A stretch of DNA of 64,000 nucleotides from Ecdyonurus torrentis (GCA_949318235.1 OX439130.1:44973521-45037520); one strand, 5' to 3'; positions 12,961-27,991 are shown, numbered from the stretch's first letter. Translations and numbers: made by a program. Notes: a model not told the origin generated them from the sequence alone.

Positions 12961-14280
12961 GCCTTAGCTAGCATAATATGTGGGTAAAGAGCCTGTTTGA
13001 CTTTTCCCTTCCATCTAGTGTCTATAAGTGCATGTCATTCTTATGAGTGAACAGCTTAGATATGCATGCACGTATAAAATAAGTAAAACATAACATTAGT
13101 TACGTGACAATGTTTGCTTAATATGTGTCATCATTCATAAATTCCTTAATTAATATAGCAAGATTGTTCAGTTAATATTGCTTAATATCTTAAAGTGTTT
13201 TAAGCTATAGTAAAAAAAAAAAAGTATATATAGCATTATTTGCTTTATAAATTCTCATTTTTGCAAATTTAGGAATCAAACGCGTACTTCATAACAAACG
13301 TAATGATTTGCAAAAGTAATTTGATCACTTATATTCATTTCAATTTTATTTAAACTAAAATACATCAAGTTTCATATTTTGAATTATATATTATTTATTT
13401 TTTTATTCCATTAGTGTGTAACATAACGGTTCAAGCATGAAACAAAAATATTAAAACAACAAAAAAATTGAAAATATCATTTCCGTTTTGGTAAACCTAT
13501 AATACTAAAATAAAAATAAAATTTATATAAAAATTGTGATCGAATAAAAAAAAAATGAAAGGTATAATATAAAATAGAGGGAGGCATATCCAATTTCTAA
13601 ATTCATCAATGCAGCAGTATGTTATATGTATAAGCTAAGTTAATAAAAAGTTTCTCGAATTTCCCGCGTTATAGCAGCTGTTGGTTTTGAAAACGTGGGT
13701 GTTCATTTGCTTTATAATTTAACCCTAGCTATTTCCTTTCTCTATATCAAATTGTATATGTGCGGTGTGTGGAGAATTGAGTGTGACATCGCGAGCGTCG
13801 TTCGAGAGAAGTTCCGGTCTTCGAGTTACCAAATCATTCAATAATAAGTCAAGCATTTTCAGTTGAGTGCCACAGATGACTCCACAGAGGGTTGAAATTG
13901 CGTGTGTGTCATATGGAAACCGCATCTTTGTTTCGAATTTCATTTTGTTGCATCGAGAACTTTACCAATATAATAAAATAATAATAATTTTATAATACGT
14001 ATTTTTATATTTTACTTTACATTTTGTATGGTTTCCTTGACTTAAAAAAAACAGTCTCAGACTTTTAAAATTGCATTTTAAACATGAAAGGTTTTAAGTC
14101 GCTGGATACGAAGTGAAGACAATGTCTCATTGCCAATTCAATGCTAATGCTACCATACGACTAAGAAAAAAAAAATGCAAATTTTCTGTCATCTAAGGAA
14201 AAAACAAAATTCCAAATAATAATAATAAAGATACAAAAATATAGGTCTTCTTTTTCTCAACTCTCAAATTAATTAACCAT
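12961..14280. other. Mostly AT-rich non-coding stretch
   Basis: Nothing can be supported except the GC-richer patch at 13725-13950, listed separately. Confidence 0.5.
13725..13943 (-). CDS. Unrecognised 72-codon open frame with gene-like composition (doubtful)
   Basis: This - strand frame runs from an ATG to a TAG and has more balanced codons than neighbouring frames. Its residues include LCGVICGTQLKMLDLLLNDL followed by TRRPELLSNDARDV. There is no signal peptide or known motif. A TAA lies seven codons upstream of the ATG in the same frame, and no convincing acceptor or donor borders the segment, so it is either a tiny single-exon gene, a fragment of an old exon, or a GC-rich regulatory patch that happens to be open. 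It is not flanked by an obvious promoter or poly-A signal. I do not recognise it. Confidence 0.2.
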   Translation of the reverse strand: MKFETKMRFPYDTHAISTLCGVICGTQLKMLDLLLNDLVTRRPELLSNDARDVTLNSPHTAHIQFDIEKGNS

Positions 14281-14284
14281 CACG

Positions 14285-14640
14285 TCTTCGATTTTGCTAA
14301 AAATTGCTGATAATTTTTCTCCTAGTGTCCCAAGAAAGTGCCTCAAAGGAATTTTGAATCCCGCAAAAATTCGAATTTTTATGGGCAAATTTCAAAAAAT
14401 GACCCCAGTGACCAAGTGTTGACTCTATCGCCCCCTACTCACAAGTTGAGTATCTAAAAATATCAAAATCAATGTTTATTCAATATTTCGATCATGTAGA
14501 AGTTCTACAGTAGAACACATTTGGTGTGATTAAAATGCAAATGAACCCCTAGAAGCAATTTTTGTGACGTCATAAAATTTGCGTATATTCCATAAGAAAA
14601 TTGGCAAATTAGTAGTTACTTTGCGACCTCAGATTTCTTG
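14285..14640. mobile_element. Possible interspersed repeat (unclassified)
   Basis: A GC-richer block holds CCCGCAAAAATTCG, a TCGCCCCCTACTCACAAG segment and GTGACGTCATAAAATTTGCG (CRE octamer at 14565-14572). The style (short conserved blocks, no ORF, sharp compositional contrast) is that of a decayed DNA transposon or SINE. It has no second copy in the window and no clear terminal repeats, so the call is an inference. Confidence 0.3.
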
Positions 14641-15981
14641 TCTTAAAATTAAATACTTGCAAATATTGCATTCAGTGATACTAAATGTATCTTTTAGAAG
14701 GTAAAAAAGTGTCTTCTCTTTTTCTTTAGCTGTTTTTCTTCAATTTCATTTTATTTTTCTGAACTTAAAGAAAAATGTAATAAAGTATAATGAAATATTT
14801 ATTTTACTGTTATAAAAATATAGAATTAAAAAAACAACAACTCATAAGTAAATTAAAACAAAAATAATTATTTTGAACCCTGTTATAAAATAAAAATATA
14901 ATTATTATGCACTCATTATTTCAATGCAATTTTTGTGTAAATTGAAATATTTATCACATAATTAAAAACATGCTTTATATAAAAGTAGCGTTGATTTTTT
15001 TTTATCAAATGTAAAGAAACAAACCCAGAGGTGTATGATAGTAATTACTTAAATTATACGTTCAGTTGCGTTTACTTTGAAAAACTTGAAATAATTACCC
15101 AATGCTCAGAAAAATGACACGCAAAAAAATTTGATACATAAAAAAAAGAAAAAAAAACTTTTTTTTTTCACATACGCCATTTTTTTCTTCACATAACTAT
15201 ATATATATATATATAAACTAGCAATGGCTGTTATTTTGCGTGTAATTACTGCTCAAATGACTATAATAATAACTAAACAGTAAAATAACGTGTGTGTGAA
15301 AAAACTATCAGCTGCTACCTTTTTTTTTTCGCTAAACTTTTAATTTAAATACACGTTACCAAATTACAATTTTTTTTCTATATTGTGCACATAGTACTTA
15401 ATATTTTGATTTTTAAATATTATAGATTTTTATCATTATTATAAATTGCCTTTATTATTAATTTTTAAATGTTTGTTTTAGTTTTATTCCATATAAAAAC
15501 AAAAAGAAAAAAACTATAAAACTGAAGTACAGATGTTGTGACGTAAAATTTAACTGTGCTGCCTTATGACAATAAAAATTATAATGCAATTAAATGCAGG
15601 TTTTTATTAACTTAATTCTCTATAAAAATATACATAAGTATTTTTCAAAGCACAGTATGTTATACTATACGCAAAAATAACGTAATGCGTGGAGTAACCA
15701 AAAACGTAAAAGTTAAAACGAAGCTGCGCCTTCAAACATTTTATATATTATATTTTTTTCCTTCTAACTTTACGAATGTTTTTGTAGCAATAAAAAAACT
15801 TGAATTAAAACGTATAGATAATAATAATGTGCAATTAAAGTTAATATTTTTGAATTGGCTAAACAGAATAAAATTGTATAATTTCTTTTAAAATAAGTTT
15901 AAATGGGTTTTTAAATAATTATACTTTGATATAACATATTATTATAGTTATTCAATTCAAATATTTTATTTCAATTCTTCT

Positions 15982-15983
<2 letters not shown>
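14641..15983. other. AT-rich non-coding stretch
   Basis: No gene or element can be supported. The frame at 15685-15891 is AT-driven. Confidence 0.55.

Positions 15984-16021
<38 letters not shown>
15984..16021. repeat. Poly-T run preceded by (TTC)n
   Basis: Thirty-eight T on the + strand after a short CTTCTTC lead. It could be the tail of a - strand retroposon starting at 16022, but no coding remnant follows. Confidence 0.93.
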
Positions 16022-16520
16022 CAAACTACCGAAGTAGAATTGAGACAAGGTTATCTTCAAAGTCGAGAATTAAAATTAAACTGAAACAACTTTACGGTGT
16101 TTTCAAATTGAAGTAAGGCAAGCTGCCTAAGATTCAGGGGTTAACTTATTTTTCTTGCGATATTTTTACCAGATGATTTTAAATTTACGTAAATGATATA
16201 AATTTTTAAATAAATTTCAGAGGCGATAAATAAATTTCTGTATACGATAGGTTGAACTCAATGCAGTTCAATAATTTTTTTTTTTTTTTTTTAAAGTGGC
16301 AAGTAAATAAATGTAATGTGAAATGTGGTTTTGCCATACATAAAGATTTCACTTGTTACTTGTTATATTTACATTTCAGAAAGTCCAATGTAATGGATTT
16401 AAATTTTTAGTCCTTTTTGTGGGGGAAAGAGAGTCTCATTGTTTCGCTGTCTTTATAAATATACTGTTCAATATAAAATTGATATAAAGTACGGTATGTA
16501 TTTTGTATAAAGAACATAAA

Positions 16521-16650
16521 GTGGCTCAATTGTATTAAAAAAAATGGCCTGCAGACGACACGACCTGGCAAGTGATCAGGGTTTAAATTACAAACACCAA
16601 GTCATTGTGAAACCCTCGCAGCAGCTTGAGGGGTGCCTATATAACTTTGC
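16521..16650 (+). other. Possible decayed tRNA-like (SINE head) segment
   Basis: GTGGCTCAATTG at 16520-16531 resembles a pol III A box, and GGGTTTAAATTAC at 16579-16591 weakly resembles a B box. The patch is GC-richer than its flanks and ends in CAGCAGCTTGAGGGGTGCC. The A-to-B spacing of about 58 bp is longer than in a normal tRNA. Weak evidence. Confidence 0.2.
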
Positions 16651-16950
16651 TTAAATACAATTTTTGCTATGATCTTTGTTTTTAAACACAAAAGAAAATC
16701 CATATACCATCTTTCTTTCTTAAAAGATTCTCTTTTACATTAAAGCCTTTTATAAAAAATGGAACTTTTAAAAAAAAAAAAGAAAGAAAAGAAAATGTTT
16801 CCTTGGGGGCCATTCAGGAAGTTCAGAAGAGAGGAAAAAAAAAAGAGACAATACATTTAAACAAAAAGTCTCATTTTTTTTTTCATTATTATTACCCAAG
16901 ATATACAGAATGAAAATCGGTTGAACAGTGTCAATGTAGTTTTTACTTAC

Positions 16951-17048
16951 ATTGCCTCTGGCTGACTTTATATTGTTGCTAAAAACTCAGCAACTTAAGG
17001 AAAAGTCATACGATGACAATACTTCCCTGGGTTCTTCTGATAAATACA
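16951..17048 (-). other. Candidate non-coding or poison exon
   Basis: On the - strand, AATTTTTTTCAG (plus-strand CTG at 17049-17051) precedes 98 bp that end at a consensus donor, GGCAAT|GTAAGT (plus-strand ACTTAC at 16945-16950). All three frames carry stops within the 98 bp, so it cannot be an ordinary internal coding exon; a 5'-UTR, lncRNA or NMD-triggering exon is possible. GC is higher than in the flanks. Confidence 0.25.
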
Positions 17049-17580
17049 CTGAAAAAAATTAACTATTTCATACCATACTATAGAATACATTAAAGTATTT
17101 TAAAATAATTGTACCCCATATATAGATATACTTTTATTATTATGTATAATTTACTTTCACACATTTAATTTTAATGACTTCCTATTTCAAAATAAACCAT
17201 AAATAAAATAACAAGTTCAATATTTTATTTATTCTTTCAGTGTTTATCACAAAATTTTGATCTTTGTGGCTAAATTACAACTCATCTATATAGTATTTTG
17301 TAAAAAGATATATTTTTTATATTATTTAATAACATAAAGAAAAAGGAAAGAAAGAAAGAAAAAAACTAGTATAAAATGCCACCACAAAAATTTCATATCA
17401 AGTTTTTGACATTTGTAGCCGTTGGCAATGAAATAACAGCAGTAGAAGCTCAAATTTTGGCGTTTCTCCATCTCTTAAGTAATAATATAGAAATAAGAAC
17501 ACACTTCAATAAATTTTGTTCAAAGTTCGTGGCCAAATTAAGCGGATTCCAAAGTTAAGAAAAGAAGGGAGAGTATATAG

Positions 17581-17699
<119 letters not shown>

Positions 17700-18301
17700 C
17701 TTATATGATTTATAAAATAATATTGCTTCAGGGATATTTTATTTTGTCAATTTTTTTTATTTTCTCAGCGTCATAATATAAAAATAAAGAAACAAAAAAA
17801 TATTATTAACAAATTTATTTATTATTAATTTCATGTAAATTACCGTAAATAGAAATCCACATTTATAACCTAAATATTTAATCGCAAAATAAATTAAAAA
17901 TATATATTATATAAAAAAAATATATGTATGACATGAAAAATGTATGAATTAATTATAAATAATTTATTATTAAGTAATTAAAACTGTTCATGCAATTTCT
18001 TTTATAGTCACGCTAAAACGTTTTAAAATCACTGCATGTATCAAAGAAGAAAAGGAAACACTTTTATATACATACATATAGAATACAAAATTAATAATAA
18101 TAATAATAAACACTTTTTTTTTGTTAAAGCGTGATATTTATGTTAGAATATAATATACTATATTATTTTCTTAACAGACTTGAAAAACAAAAACAATTGC
18201 AAAATAATGATAATATAATAAAATAACTATAATCGAAATAAAAAGAGTTATATATAACAAATTAAAGTTAAATGCGTATGTGAATATAAGAAGATATGAT
18301 A

Positions 18302-18327
18302 TTTTTTTTTTTTTTTTTTTTTTTTTT
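18302..18327. repeat. Poly-T run
   Basis: Twenty-six T, about 170 bp beyond the poly-T tail of the retrotransposon at 18494. It may mark another, fully decayed insertion. Confidence 0.92.
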
Positions 18328-18491
18328 ATTATTTCAAACACACAAATATACAAAGTCCAACCAAGGCATAGCCTTATCGGTTGGTTCATTTATTATTACA
18401 CAATCATGTCTTATTATATTATATTACTACATATACATATTTTTTATTATATATATTTCAAAAGCAAATAAAGTACGTATTTACACAAAAA

Positions 18492-18493
<2 letters not shown>

Positions 18494-18535
<42 letters not shown>

Positions 18536-19232
18536 CATTTAAGAGAAGTATTTTTATAATACAAGAAGCAAAAATTAATCATCATTAATCAATACAAACA
18601 GCAAAAAATTGTTCAACATTTTATAAATTATCAAGAAAGAATTTTTTCATATTAAATTTCGTTTCATTTTTATTTGCAAAACTTTTTAATTCTGATGGAA
18701 TTTGATTCCATAATTTAGGAAGTAAAATTTTTTTTGTCCTTTCAGTGAATCTATTTACAATTCTTGGTACAAATAAAGGATTGGTCACTGCTGTTCTGGT
18801 ACTATAAATATGAGTTCTCGGTATACCATGAGAATTTTCAAAATAATTTTCACAAATAAAAGAACATTTAAACATTTCTTCTATTGGCAATATCTTAAAG
18901 TACTTAAAATATTCAAGATCACTTTTTAGCTTATTTCCTTTTTTTAAAATTTTTAATATTCTTATTTGCATTTTTTTCAATTCCCATAATTTACCTGATT
19001 TAGTACAACCATAAGATAATAAACCGTATAATATATGTGGATGTACAAAAGAAAAATATAATTGTCTCATCGTCTGTTCATTCACATATGATCTTACTGT
19101 TTTTAATTTAAAAATTGCAGATCTCAATTTATTTAACAGTTGCATAATATGCAAATCCCAATCAAATGTTTGATCAATAATAGCTCCTAAGTAATTATAA
19201 TTATTTACTTGTTCTACATTAATTATTACAAT
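18494..19232 (-). mobile_element. 5'-truncated non-LTR retrotransposon (LINE) with poly-A tail
   Basis: Read on the - strand, the element starts within its reverse transcriptase ORF near 19232, ends the ORF with TAA at 18621-18623, has an 85-bp 3' UTR and finishes in a 42-nt poly-A tail (poly-T on + at 18494-18535). This truncated, 3'-anchored, A-tailed structure is what target-primed reverse transcription produces. No unambiguous target duplication was found; an AATTATTTACTTGTT repeat near 19200 and 19230 blurs the 5' end. Confidence 0.85.
18621..19232 (-). pseudogene. C-terminal end of a LINE reverse transcriptase ORF
   Basis: About 200 codons stay open after the last upstream stop near 19233-19240. 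The frame begins in the segment after the catalytic core: NNYNYLGAIID...W..HI is the Y-LG-x-x-ID-x-x-x-x-W-x-x-HI block common in the Jockey/CR1-like groups. The thumb-like part follows with LRSAIFKLKTVRSYV, LYFSFVHPHILYGLLSYG (compare L-x-Y-x-x-F-x-x-P-x-x-x-YG), a basic stretch around RILKILKKGNK, KYFKILPIEEMFK, and a C-terminal tail with LFVPR and LWNQIPSELKS. The endonuclease and the FADD catalytic box are missing, so the copy is dead on arrival. No internal stops or frameshifts are seen, suggesting a young insertion. The family assignment within non-LTR elements is tentative. Confidence 0.85.
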
Positions 19233-19240
19233 TATTTACT

Positions 19241-20314
19241 TGTTTTTATAAGGGTTAAAAAATATTATAATATATATAGGTATAGGCAATTTTAGAATAA
19301 TTATATGTTTGGATATAATGGAAAAAGAAGTAAGTTCATATTGTCAATGTAAACGATCAGTATTATAAACTTGTGTGTAAAGAAGTGGTTATAATATGTA
19401 GATATGTTACTTTTTTTATATATAACTTTAAGAAAATGATTATAATTCAAACGATCAAAATTACAAAATAATAATCAAAACTGGTTTCTCAGCTTACTAT
19501 ACTTATTATTATTATTATTAATACGACTATTATTTTTTATGTATAGTAAAAAAATATGTATTTGGATAAATTAAAAGTGATATATTTTATATACATATAT
19601 ATATATATAAAAATTATAATTAAATGTAAATTTTTTATATTTAAAATAATTTAAATACATATAATATTTTTTATATATATAAAATATGTTACCAATTATT
19701 ATTATGTTGTATATAATAATATTAATTTTTTTATTTTTATATGTTCGATTAAGCAATCTATATGTGAAGGAATGTAGACAGTCAATTTAATAAAATGTCA
19801 GGTAAATTTTATATTCCCTTTTTTTACGTATAATATATTCAAAATATTTAACAAAAACTACTATACACTAATTTAACTAAATTTTCATGTATTTATGTTA
19901 ATAATTGCCTTTAATTTTAGTAAGTAATAAAAAAATGTAATTGTTTTCTCTCTCTCTCTCTCTCTCTTAAATTGATGAAGGTCAATTTAAAATAAATAAA
20001 AACACAATATTTTCTTGTTTTTGTTCAAAAAATATTTTGGATCAAAGTGATTTTTTACATAAAATATTATTGAAAATTTACATATAGAATATAAGGTTGA
20101 AAAATTTATCAGTATTATTATCTGCTTACTTTTTGTAATTAATCTGGAAGGAGGAAATTTGTTTTGTATTTTTTAACATAAAAATAAATTTCAAATTATT
20201 TATTTATTCAGTAATAGACTAGTGTACAAATACACTAGTATATAAAATACAAAATAAAAAATATAGAATAAAGTCAATATGTACATAAAAATTAGTTTGA
20301 ATTTTATAATTAAA
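19241..20314. other. AT-rich non-coding stretch
   Basis: Contains a (CT)n run at 19948-19967 and TA-rich microsatellite remnants at 19590-19610. No gene. Confidence 0.6.
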
Positions 20315-20324
20315 GTGTGTGTGT

Positions 20325-20412
<88 letters not shown>
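20315..20412. repeat. Compound (GT)n-(GA)n microsatellite
   Basis: A short GT run (20315-20325) passes into about 87 bp of GA. Confidence 0.96.
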
Positions 20413-20416
<4 letters not shown>

Positions 20417-21696
20417 AGTAATATGTATGTGTATAATGTATATATGTATAAAAATTAATAAGTATATGACGGTTAACATAATTTATGATTTATAAACAGT
20501 GTCATGTTAAATAATAATAATTTTTTTTATTTAACAATTTCTGTGGAAATTCACATTTAAAATTGTCAAATATTTTACTTTTAAGTAAAATTTTCAATAA
20601 AATACTATTAAAATCAAGTCTTTACAATTAAGAATATACATATACTAAAAATGACGATAGAAATATATTTTTTTCTGTTTTTATAATAAAAATAATGTCA
20701 TCATGAAATATTTATTCTATATATTACAAAAAAGCAATAGTCATTTTATGTCCTTAAATAAATATGAAAACTCACATCGTATATTATATAAATCAAATTG
20801 CGTTGCATTTTAAATAAACTCCAAAGCTTCAAATTGCACATATAATTTGAAATTCCATTGGGAATATTGAAACAAAGTTATTAAAGAAAATGAAAACAAT
20901 ATAACACTGCAGAGTATATCTATCTCAATTAAAACGCAATTTATTGAATTAAAATTAAAATATTCTCAATGAAAATTGTAGCGTATATATATATTTGAAG
21001 CTGACATACGAAATGTAATTTGTTTTACATTAGCTGTTGAAATGACTGAGCAAACATTTGATACGTCTCTCAAGAAAGATTTTGCTTTTCTAACTATGAT
21101 TGACGTACATTAACATAAATGAGGGTTGCATACACTTGAGAGCAAAGCAGAGGGGTAACTCAAGAAATTGAAGGATTATTACGCAAACAGTAAACGAAAA
21201 TCGATGAATCAAGAAATAACAAAATTTAATTTTTTTATATAATATATAAATATTCAAAAAGTGTCACAAATGTTCGTAAATTTGAACTGTAGTGGGGGGA
21301 AATATTATATGGTGAAAAAAAAATGTTACGGTGTGCTGGTTCAATTAGCATTCAGAGTATGGTGACAAAATGTTATCAAATAGAACGCGAGAAAGAGAGA
21401 GAGAGAAAAAATTATGGAAATTACATTTCCAAAAGTGTTCTCAATCCTTGAATCTAAATGGCATCAATTTTTTTTCGTTCAATTTTTTTCTTCGTTTTCT
21501 TCTTCTTTTTCCATTTTTATTTATTTTTATTATCTATACATTAAATTATTCCTCATAAGTTTTTATAGTTATAGAAGCTAGAGTTATTTCATTGTCCCCT
21601 TTGCTATTGATTTTCATCATTTTTATGGAAAATCACTAACAACATCTTTCAGGCGTGAACACATAAAGTTACAGACAAGATCGGGAACAGGGGTCA

Positions 21697-21700
<4 letters not shown>
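20413..21700. other. AT-rich non-coding stretch
   Basis: No supportable gene. At about 21651 ATCTTTCAG precedes a segment open into the next GA tract, but no donor follows, so I do not call an exon. Confidence 0.5.

Positions 21701-21789
<89 letters not shown>
21701..21789. repeat. (GA)n microsatellite
   Basis: About 89 bp of pure GA on the + strand. Confidence 0.97.
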
Positions 21790-21795
<6 letters not shown>

Positions 21796-22474
21796 ATCAC
21801 AGAATCTATAAGGCTTGAATTATTGTTGCATTATAGATGTATCATTTTGACTTACTTATGGCCTTTGATATTTGGATTTCTATTATAAAAGTTTACTGCA
21901 TATGAACATGCAATCATTTTATTATTATTTTTTTTTTTTAAGATTTTTTTTGAAGACAAAAACAATTTACAATATTATATAAGATAATGTTTCTAAATCC
22001 TAATATATAAAGAGGTAATGTATGAATTGTAAACTTACAGAAGTTCTATATGTTGGCCCATATTTCACCTATATTTGTGCAGTTGTACATCTCTGTACTT
22101 TTAAATATTCATCCACACCATACTAAATAAATTATATATTATAATTTCAAAATGGATCTATAATAATAATAATTAAAAAATCAAATTCGTGGCTTAAAAT
22201 GTCAAGTCACTGATTTAATTCTTTTATACATTATAAACATTCAAGCCATATTCTGGTATAAATATATGTAAAATTATTTTACACACAATAGTTAATCTAG
22301 ATACATTTTTTTAATACTATCAGCAATTAAGGCATAAAAATCATTATTATTTAATCCCAAGGAATTAAAGAAATTAATAAGGCAGGTGTATAACAAAACA
22401 AATTTACAAAAAAATCTAGAAATGTAGAAAATTCTGAAATTTTACATTGAAACATTAGGATAAGGTATCTTCAA

Positions 22475-22480
<6 letters not shown>

Positions 22481-22519
<39 letters not shown>

Positions 22520-22532
22520 GAGGGGGGGGGGG
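22481..22532. repeat. Poly-A run followed by poly-G run
   Basis: Thirty-six A (22481-22516), then TGGGA and eleven G (22522-22532). The DNA that follows (22533-22760) is GC-richer and may be an old element whose ATAAAGTTTCGAAATTTTC resembles ATAAAACTTTCAAAGTTTT at about 33180. Confidence 0.9.
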
Positions 22533-23906
22533 TCACTATGCTATATTTGAAATTAAGATTTTTTGAAGTGTTAGTCCCATAAGAGCCCATGTTAATTTTT
22601 TTCTCTTATCTGATGGTTAGGGGGGTCTGAAAATTTTATCATAGGTAGCAGTTACAATTAACTCTTAAATAGAATCATAAAGTTTCGAAATTTTCTTTTT
22701 GTATTTTAAAAAACTAGCCAACTATATACAACCCTTAGACCCAAACTCATGATTTTTGTGGTACTAAAAATATAAATTTAAAACTTTCAATGCTGATTGC
22801 AAATTACTCATTTTTTCTTCATATAAAGTATATTCTACTCATGATATTTAGCGTATATTTCAAATTACTTTTTACTACTAACAATAAAAAAATAATAAGA
22901 CAAAAATTACATATTTAAGTATTTCAGTTGTTATATATTATATTATATTTATATAAAAATTGCGTGTTAAAAAAAGGTAAACAATAAGTTTATAATAACA
23001 AGCTTTTCATACACACAATTAAAATTTAACACCATTACTAATGAATGGCGACTTGTAACAATATATAAATAATTATAAAATAATTGCATGACAATTACAT
23101 CAAACCTTGCATGCAATTGATGAGAATATTTCCACTTCAAATTTTCCCAAGCACACACAAAAAAAATTCAACGCCTAATGAATTTAAAGAAAAGAACTTT
23201 TTTTTTTTAATTCCATGTTTCTTGAATATGGTTCATTTTTTTTTTTTTTTTTTTTTTTTTACAACAAAAAAATATTAAATTAGATTTATAAAGTAGATAA
23301 TAATATGGATAAAAATCTAAATAAATAAGAGCAACAATCCTTAACAAATAATTAATATCACTAAAATTTGTTATGTTAAGTTAATTAAAATTTAAACTTT
23401 TAGACAAAAGGATGATATAATTTTGAATATTAAAAAAAAAATCTCAAAAAAAATAATTTATTATTAATATAATTTTATACATCAAGTAATAATTTTATTA
23501 TTCTTATATTATAATAATAAAAAGAAATAGCAATTAAAATTAGATTGCTCACATATATATGATCTGATTACATACAAAAAAATCCAATTAATTTGTTAAT
23601 GTAACTTTACCACGATATTTTCTTAATATTATTTAAAAAAAAAAAAAAACTTATGGTAAAATAATATAAAAATTTAAAATGTTATAGTTTTTTTTTTCAC
23701 GATGCATATTAATAATCAAGTTTTGTTTCTTTTTTTAAAAGAACTTCCTGTGACTTTTTTTTTAAATTAAAAAATATAATATTTTGTCATCACGCTATGA
23801 TCTCTCAAATATACTAAAAAAAAAGTAAAAAATATTTAAATAAGAAAGAATATAATATAGATTTTAATGTGGATTTAAAACGACTAATAAACTTTAATAC
23901 TGCTAT

Positions 23907-23942
<36 letters not shown>

Positions 23943-24415
23943 CTCGTTACGTATATTATATTTAAGATATTTTTATACCCGAAATGAAATCGTAAATTGC
24001 GATAATGTCGACGTAAGGGATAAAATCAAATTTTCATTTATAACTCAACAAAATTAATGGTCTATTCTTAACAATTCATAGAAAGAAAAAAGCTCTAAAT
24101 TTTCAGATTAAATTTCATGCAAATTGATAACATAAAAAGAAAAACATTTGTGTAAAAATAAATATACACAATAACTATATATTATAGCCTGCTATTAACA
24201 ACATTTATTCTTCTAACCCATACGTATACTTTATGCTGTAATCTTTAAATATAGCAACTGTTTCAAATAGCATATCAGTTGAGTTGTACAGCATAATAGT
24301 ATTTATTTGTGTTATTCTAAAATAGCAATATTTTGTTATATATTATCTTATAGATCACCATCTCTTGAAACTCTTATATCAATTGTTGATACTTTTGACT
24401 TCTTTGCTTTTGCAG

Positions 24416-24545
24416 TTACACGAATTGTGCTCGAAGGTAGCGATTTGTACTACAGGACATAGATTTATTATAATATACGTAATTTCTTTTATCCAGAAGA
24501 ATTTACACACTTATGTAACAAATGTTTTTCTATGAAGACTTTTGT
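24416..24545 (+). other. Candidate terminal exon behind a strong acceptor
   Basis: GACTTCTTTGCTTTTGCAG ends at 24415, a near-ideal pyrimidine tract and acceptor. Frame 0 after it (LHELCSKVAICTTGHRF...) stays open about 42 codons to a TGA; frame 2 (TRIVLEGSDLYYRT) closes at a TAG after 14 codons. No downstream donor of quality is visible, so this would be a last exon; a nearby AATAAA is lacking until about 24880. Weak. Confidence 0.2.
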
Positions 24546-26094
24546 AAATATTTTAATAATATTTTTTTTAAATTGGTCTAACAAGTTAAGGAACAATAGA
24601 ATATTGAAAATGATGTAACAGGAACGGTTTAAATATGAATTGAAATATTGAAATGTACACATATTTACAGATTCACCCATATAGAACAAAAAAGTACATA
24701 CTTTTTTCGGCTGTATTTTAATGTTTTTAGAAGCGATAAAATGAAAGCAAAAATATTTATTTTGTTTAAAAATATGAAGAAGCAAAAATGAACTACACAC
24801 GTAATGAGAAAAGTGACGAGCTATTATGCTGGCTCATCTCTACTGTACAGCAAAGTTACTTTTCACTACTAAAGAAATAAAGCTTCGCTGTAAGATCACT
24901 ATATTTTATAACACAATAAAGTGTAGTAGACACCCATAATAACAAAATACGTTGATGTATACATATAATTGTTTACTTGAAAATTAATCTTTATTCAAAA
25001 TTAAAAGATACATTTTTGACAAGTCAATAAGGTTATGCAATACAGCATGAGTTTTACTTTTTCTGTTCAAGACAAAACCATAGTAAATACACACAAAAAA
25101 AAGTATATTATTTTTTGATAATAATAATTGAATGAAACAGCGATCACATGATGACGTATGTCGATATTATCCCTTTCATATTTATAATATTATATAAGAA
25201 TTGCACATCTGCTACCACAATTCATAATATCTTTTGAAATTTATTATTTTATTTGACCTCAATCCCCTAAACCCTCCTAATACAATCATATCAAATAATA
25301 CGCAATAAAAGTACCCGCCCGCGATATGTATCATTTATTCTTTAGAATAATATACGTATTTTTTACACATCACTAAATTTTACCGCGAATAAAAAATATA
25401 CTATACTTATCATCCCTATTTTTATGTATAAAAAAAAAAAGTAACGGCTCGTTTAATATCCTGAATTATATAGTTTGAAATTTGAAATAAAAAAAAATGT
25501 ATGATTCAATAATTCAAGAAAATATTTCCTGTACATATAAGTTTGATTTATTTTTAATTAAAAAAATATTAAGAAAAATAATATTTAATACTCAAGTTAT
25601 AATTAAAAAAGAAAGTACTTAATAATAATATAAATTTACATTAAAATGGTATTTTAAAATAACTGTTTTTAATTAATGTATGAAAAATTAATAATATATA
25701 TTTATATAGGATAATATTTCCATAATATAAATTTTTCATTAATAAACTGTTTTAAATAATAATATTAAAAAATTCATGGTATATTATAATATCATATAAC
25801 AATTTTTATCTAGGAAATTTTATATTTAGTATTATATAATAAAATAATTTAGTAGTAAATTGAAAATATATATCGTGGTTAGTACCCATCTATTTTTTAT
25901 TGATTAATTTGTTACACTATTTTTACTACTTTATTAAGTGGTAATTTAAATGTATACTTTTTGTCACAGTTAAATGATGTTCTAATTACTAACATCCGGG
26001 GAACTTTGTGCTTATTTTTGCATTTTGATTATTTTTTAATTACTTTATATAATATATTGTCATTGAAACATTTTTCAACATTTAATTTGCTTGT

Positions 26095-27721
<1,627 letters not shown>

Positions 27722-27763
<42 letters not shown>
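27722..27763. repeat. Poly-T run
   Basis: Forty-two T on the + strand, the same length as the tail of the retrotransposon at 18494, but with no RT remnant beside it. Confidence 0.94.
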
Positions 27764-27766
<3 letters not shown>

Positions 27767-27924
27767 GCTGTATTTTTTATGAATACTATTTTTTTTCTTT
27801 TTTGTTAGATTCTCTCTTTATGATTTCTTTTCATATATGAAAGTATGGGAGGGAGGGATGCGCTCGGCTGGGCAAAAGTATTTTGCTACTGTTTGCGTGC
27901 GGTGGGTGAAATCATATTGCAAGG

Positions 27925-27928
<4 letters not shown>

Positions 27929-27990
<62 letters not shown>
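27929..27990. repeat. (GA)n microsatellite
   Basis: About 62 bp of GA following a GC-richer, G-rich patch (27845-27925, GGGAGGGAGGGATGCGCTCG). Confidence 0.96.

Positions 27991-27991
<1 letters not shown>

Noticed and set aside
24489..24800. 103-codon - strand frame
   Set aside because: AT-driven composition without a recognisable motif or promoter.
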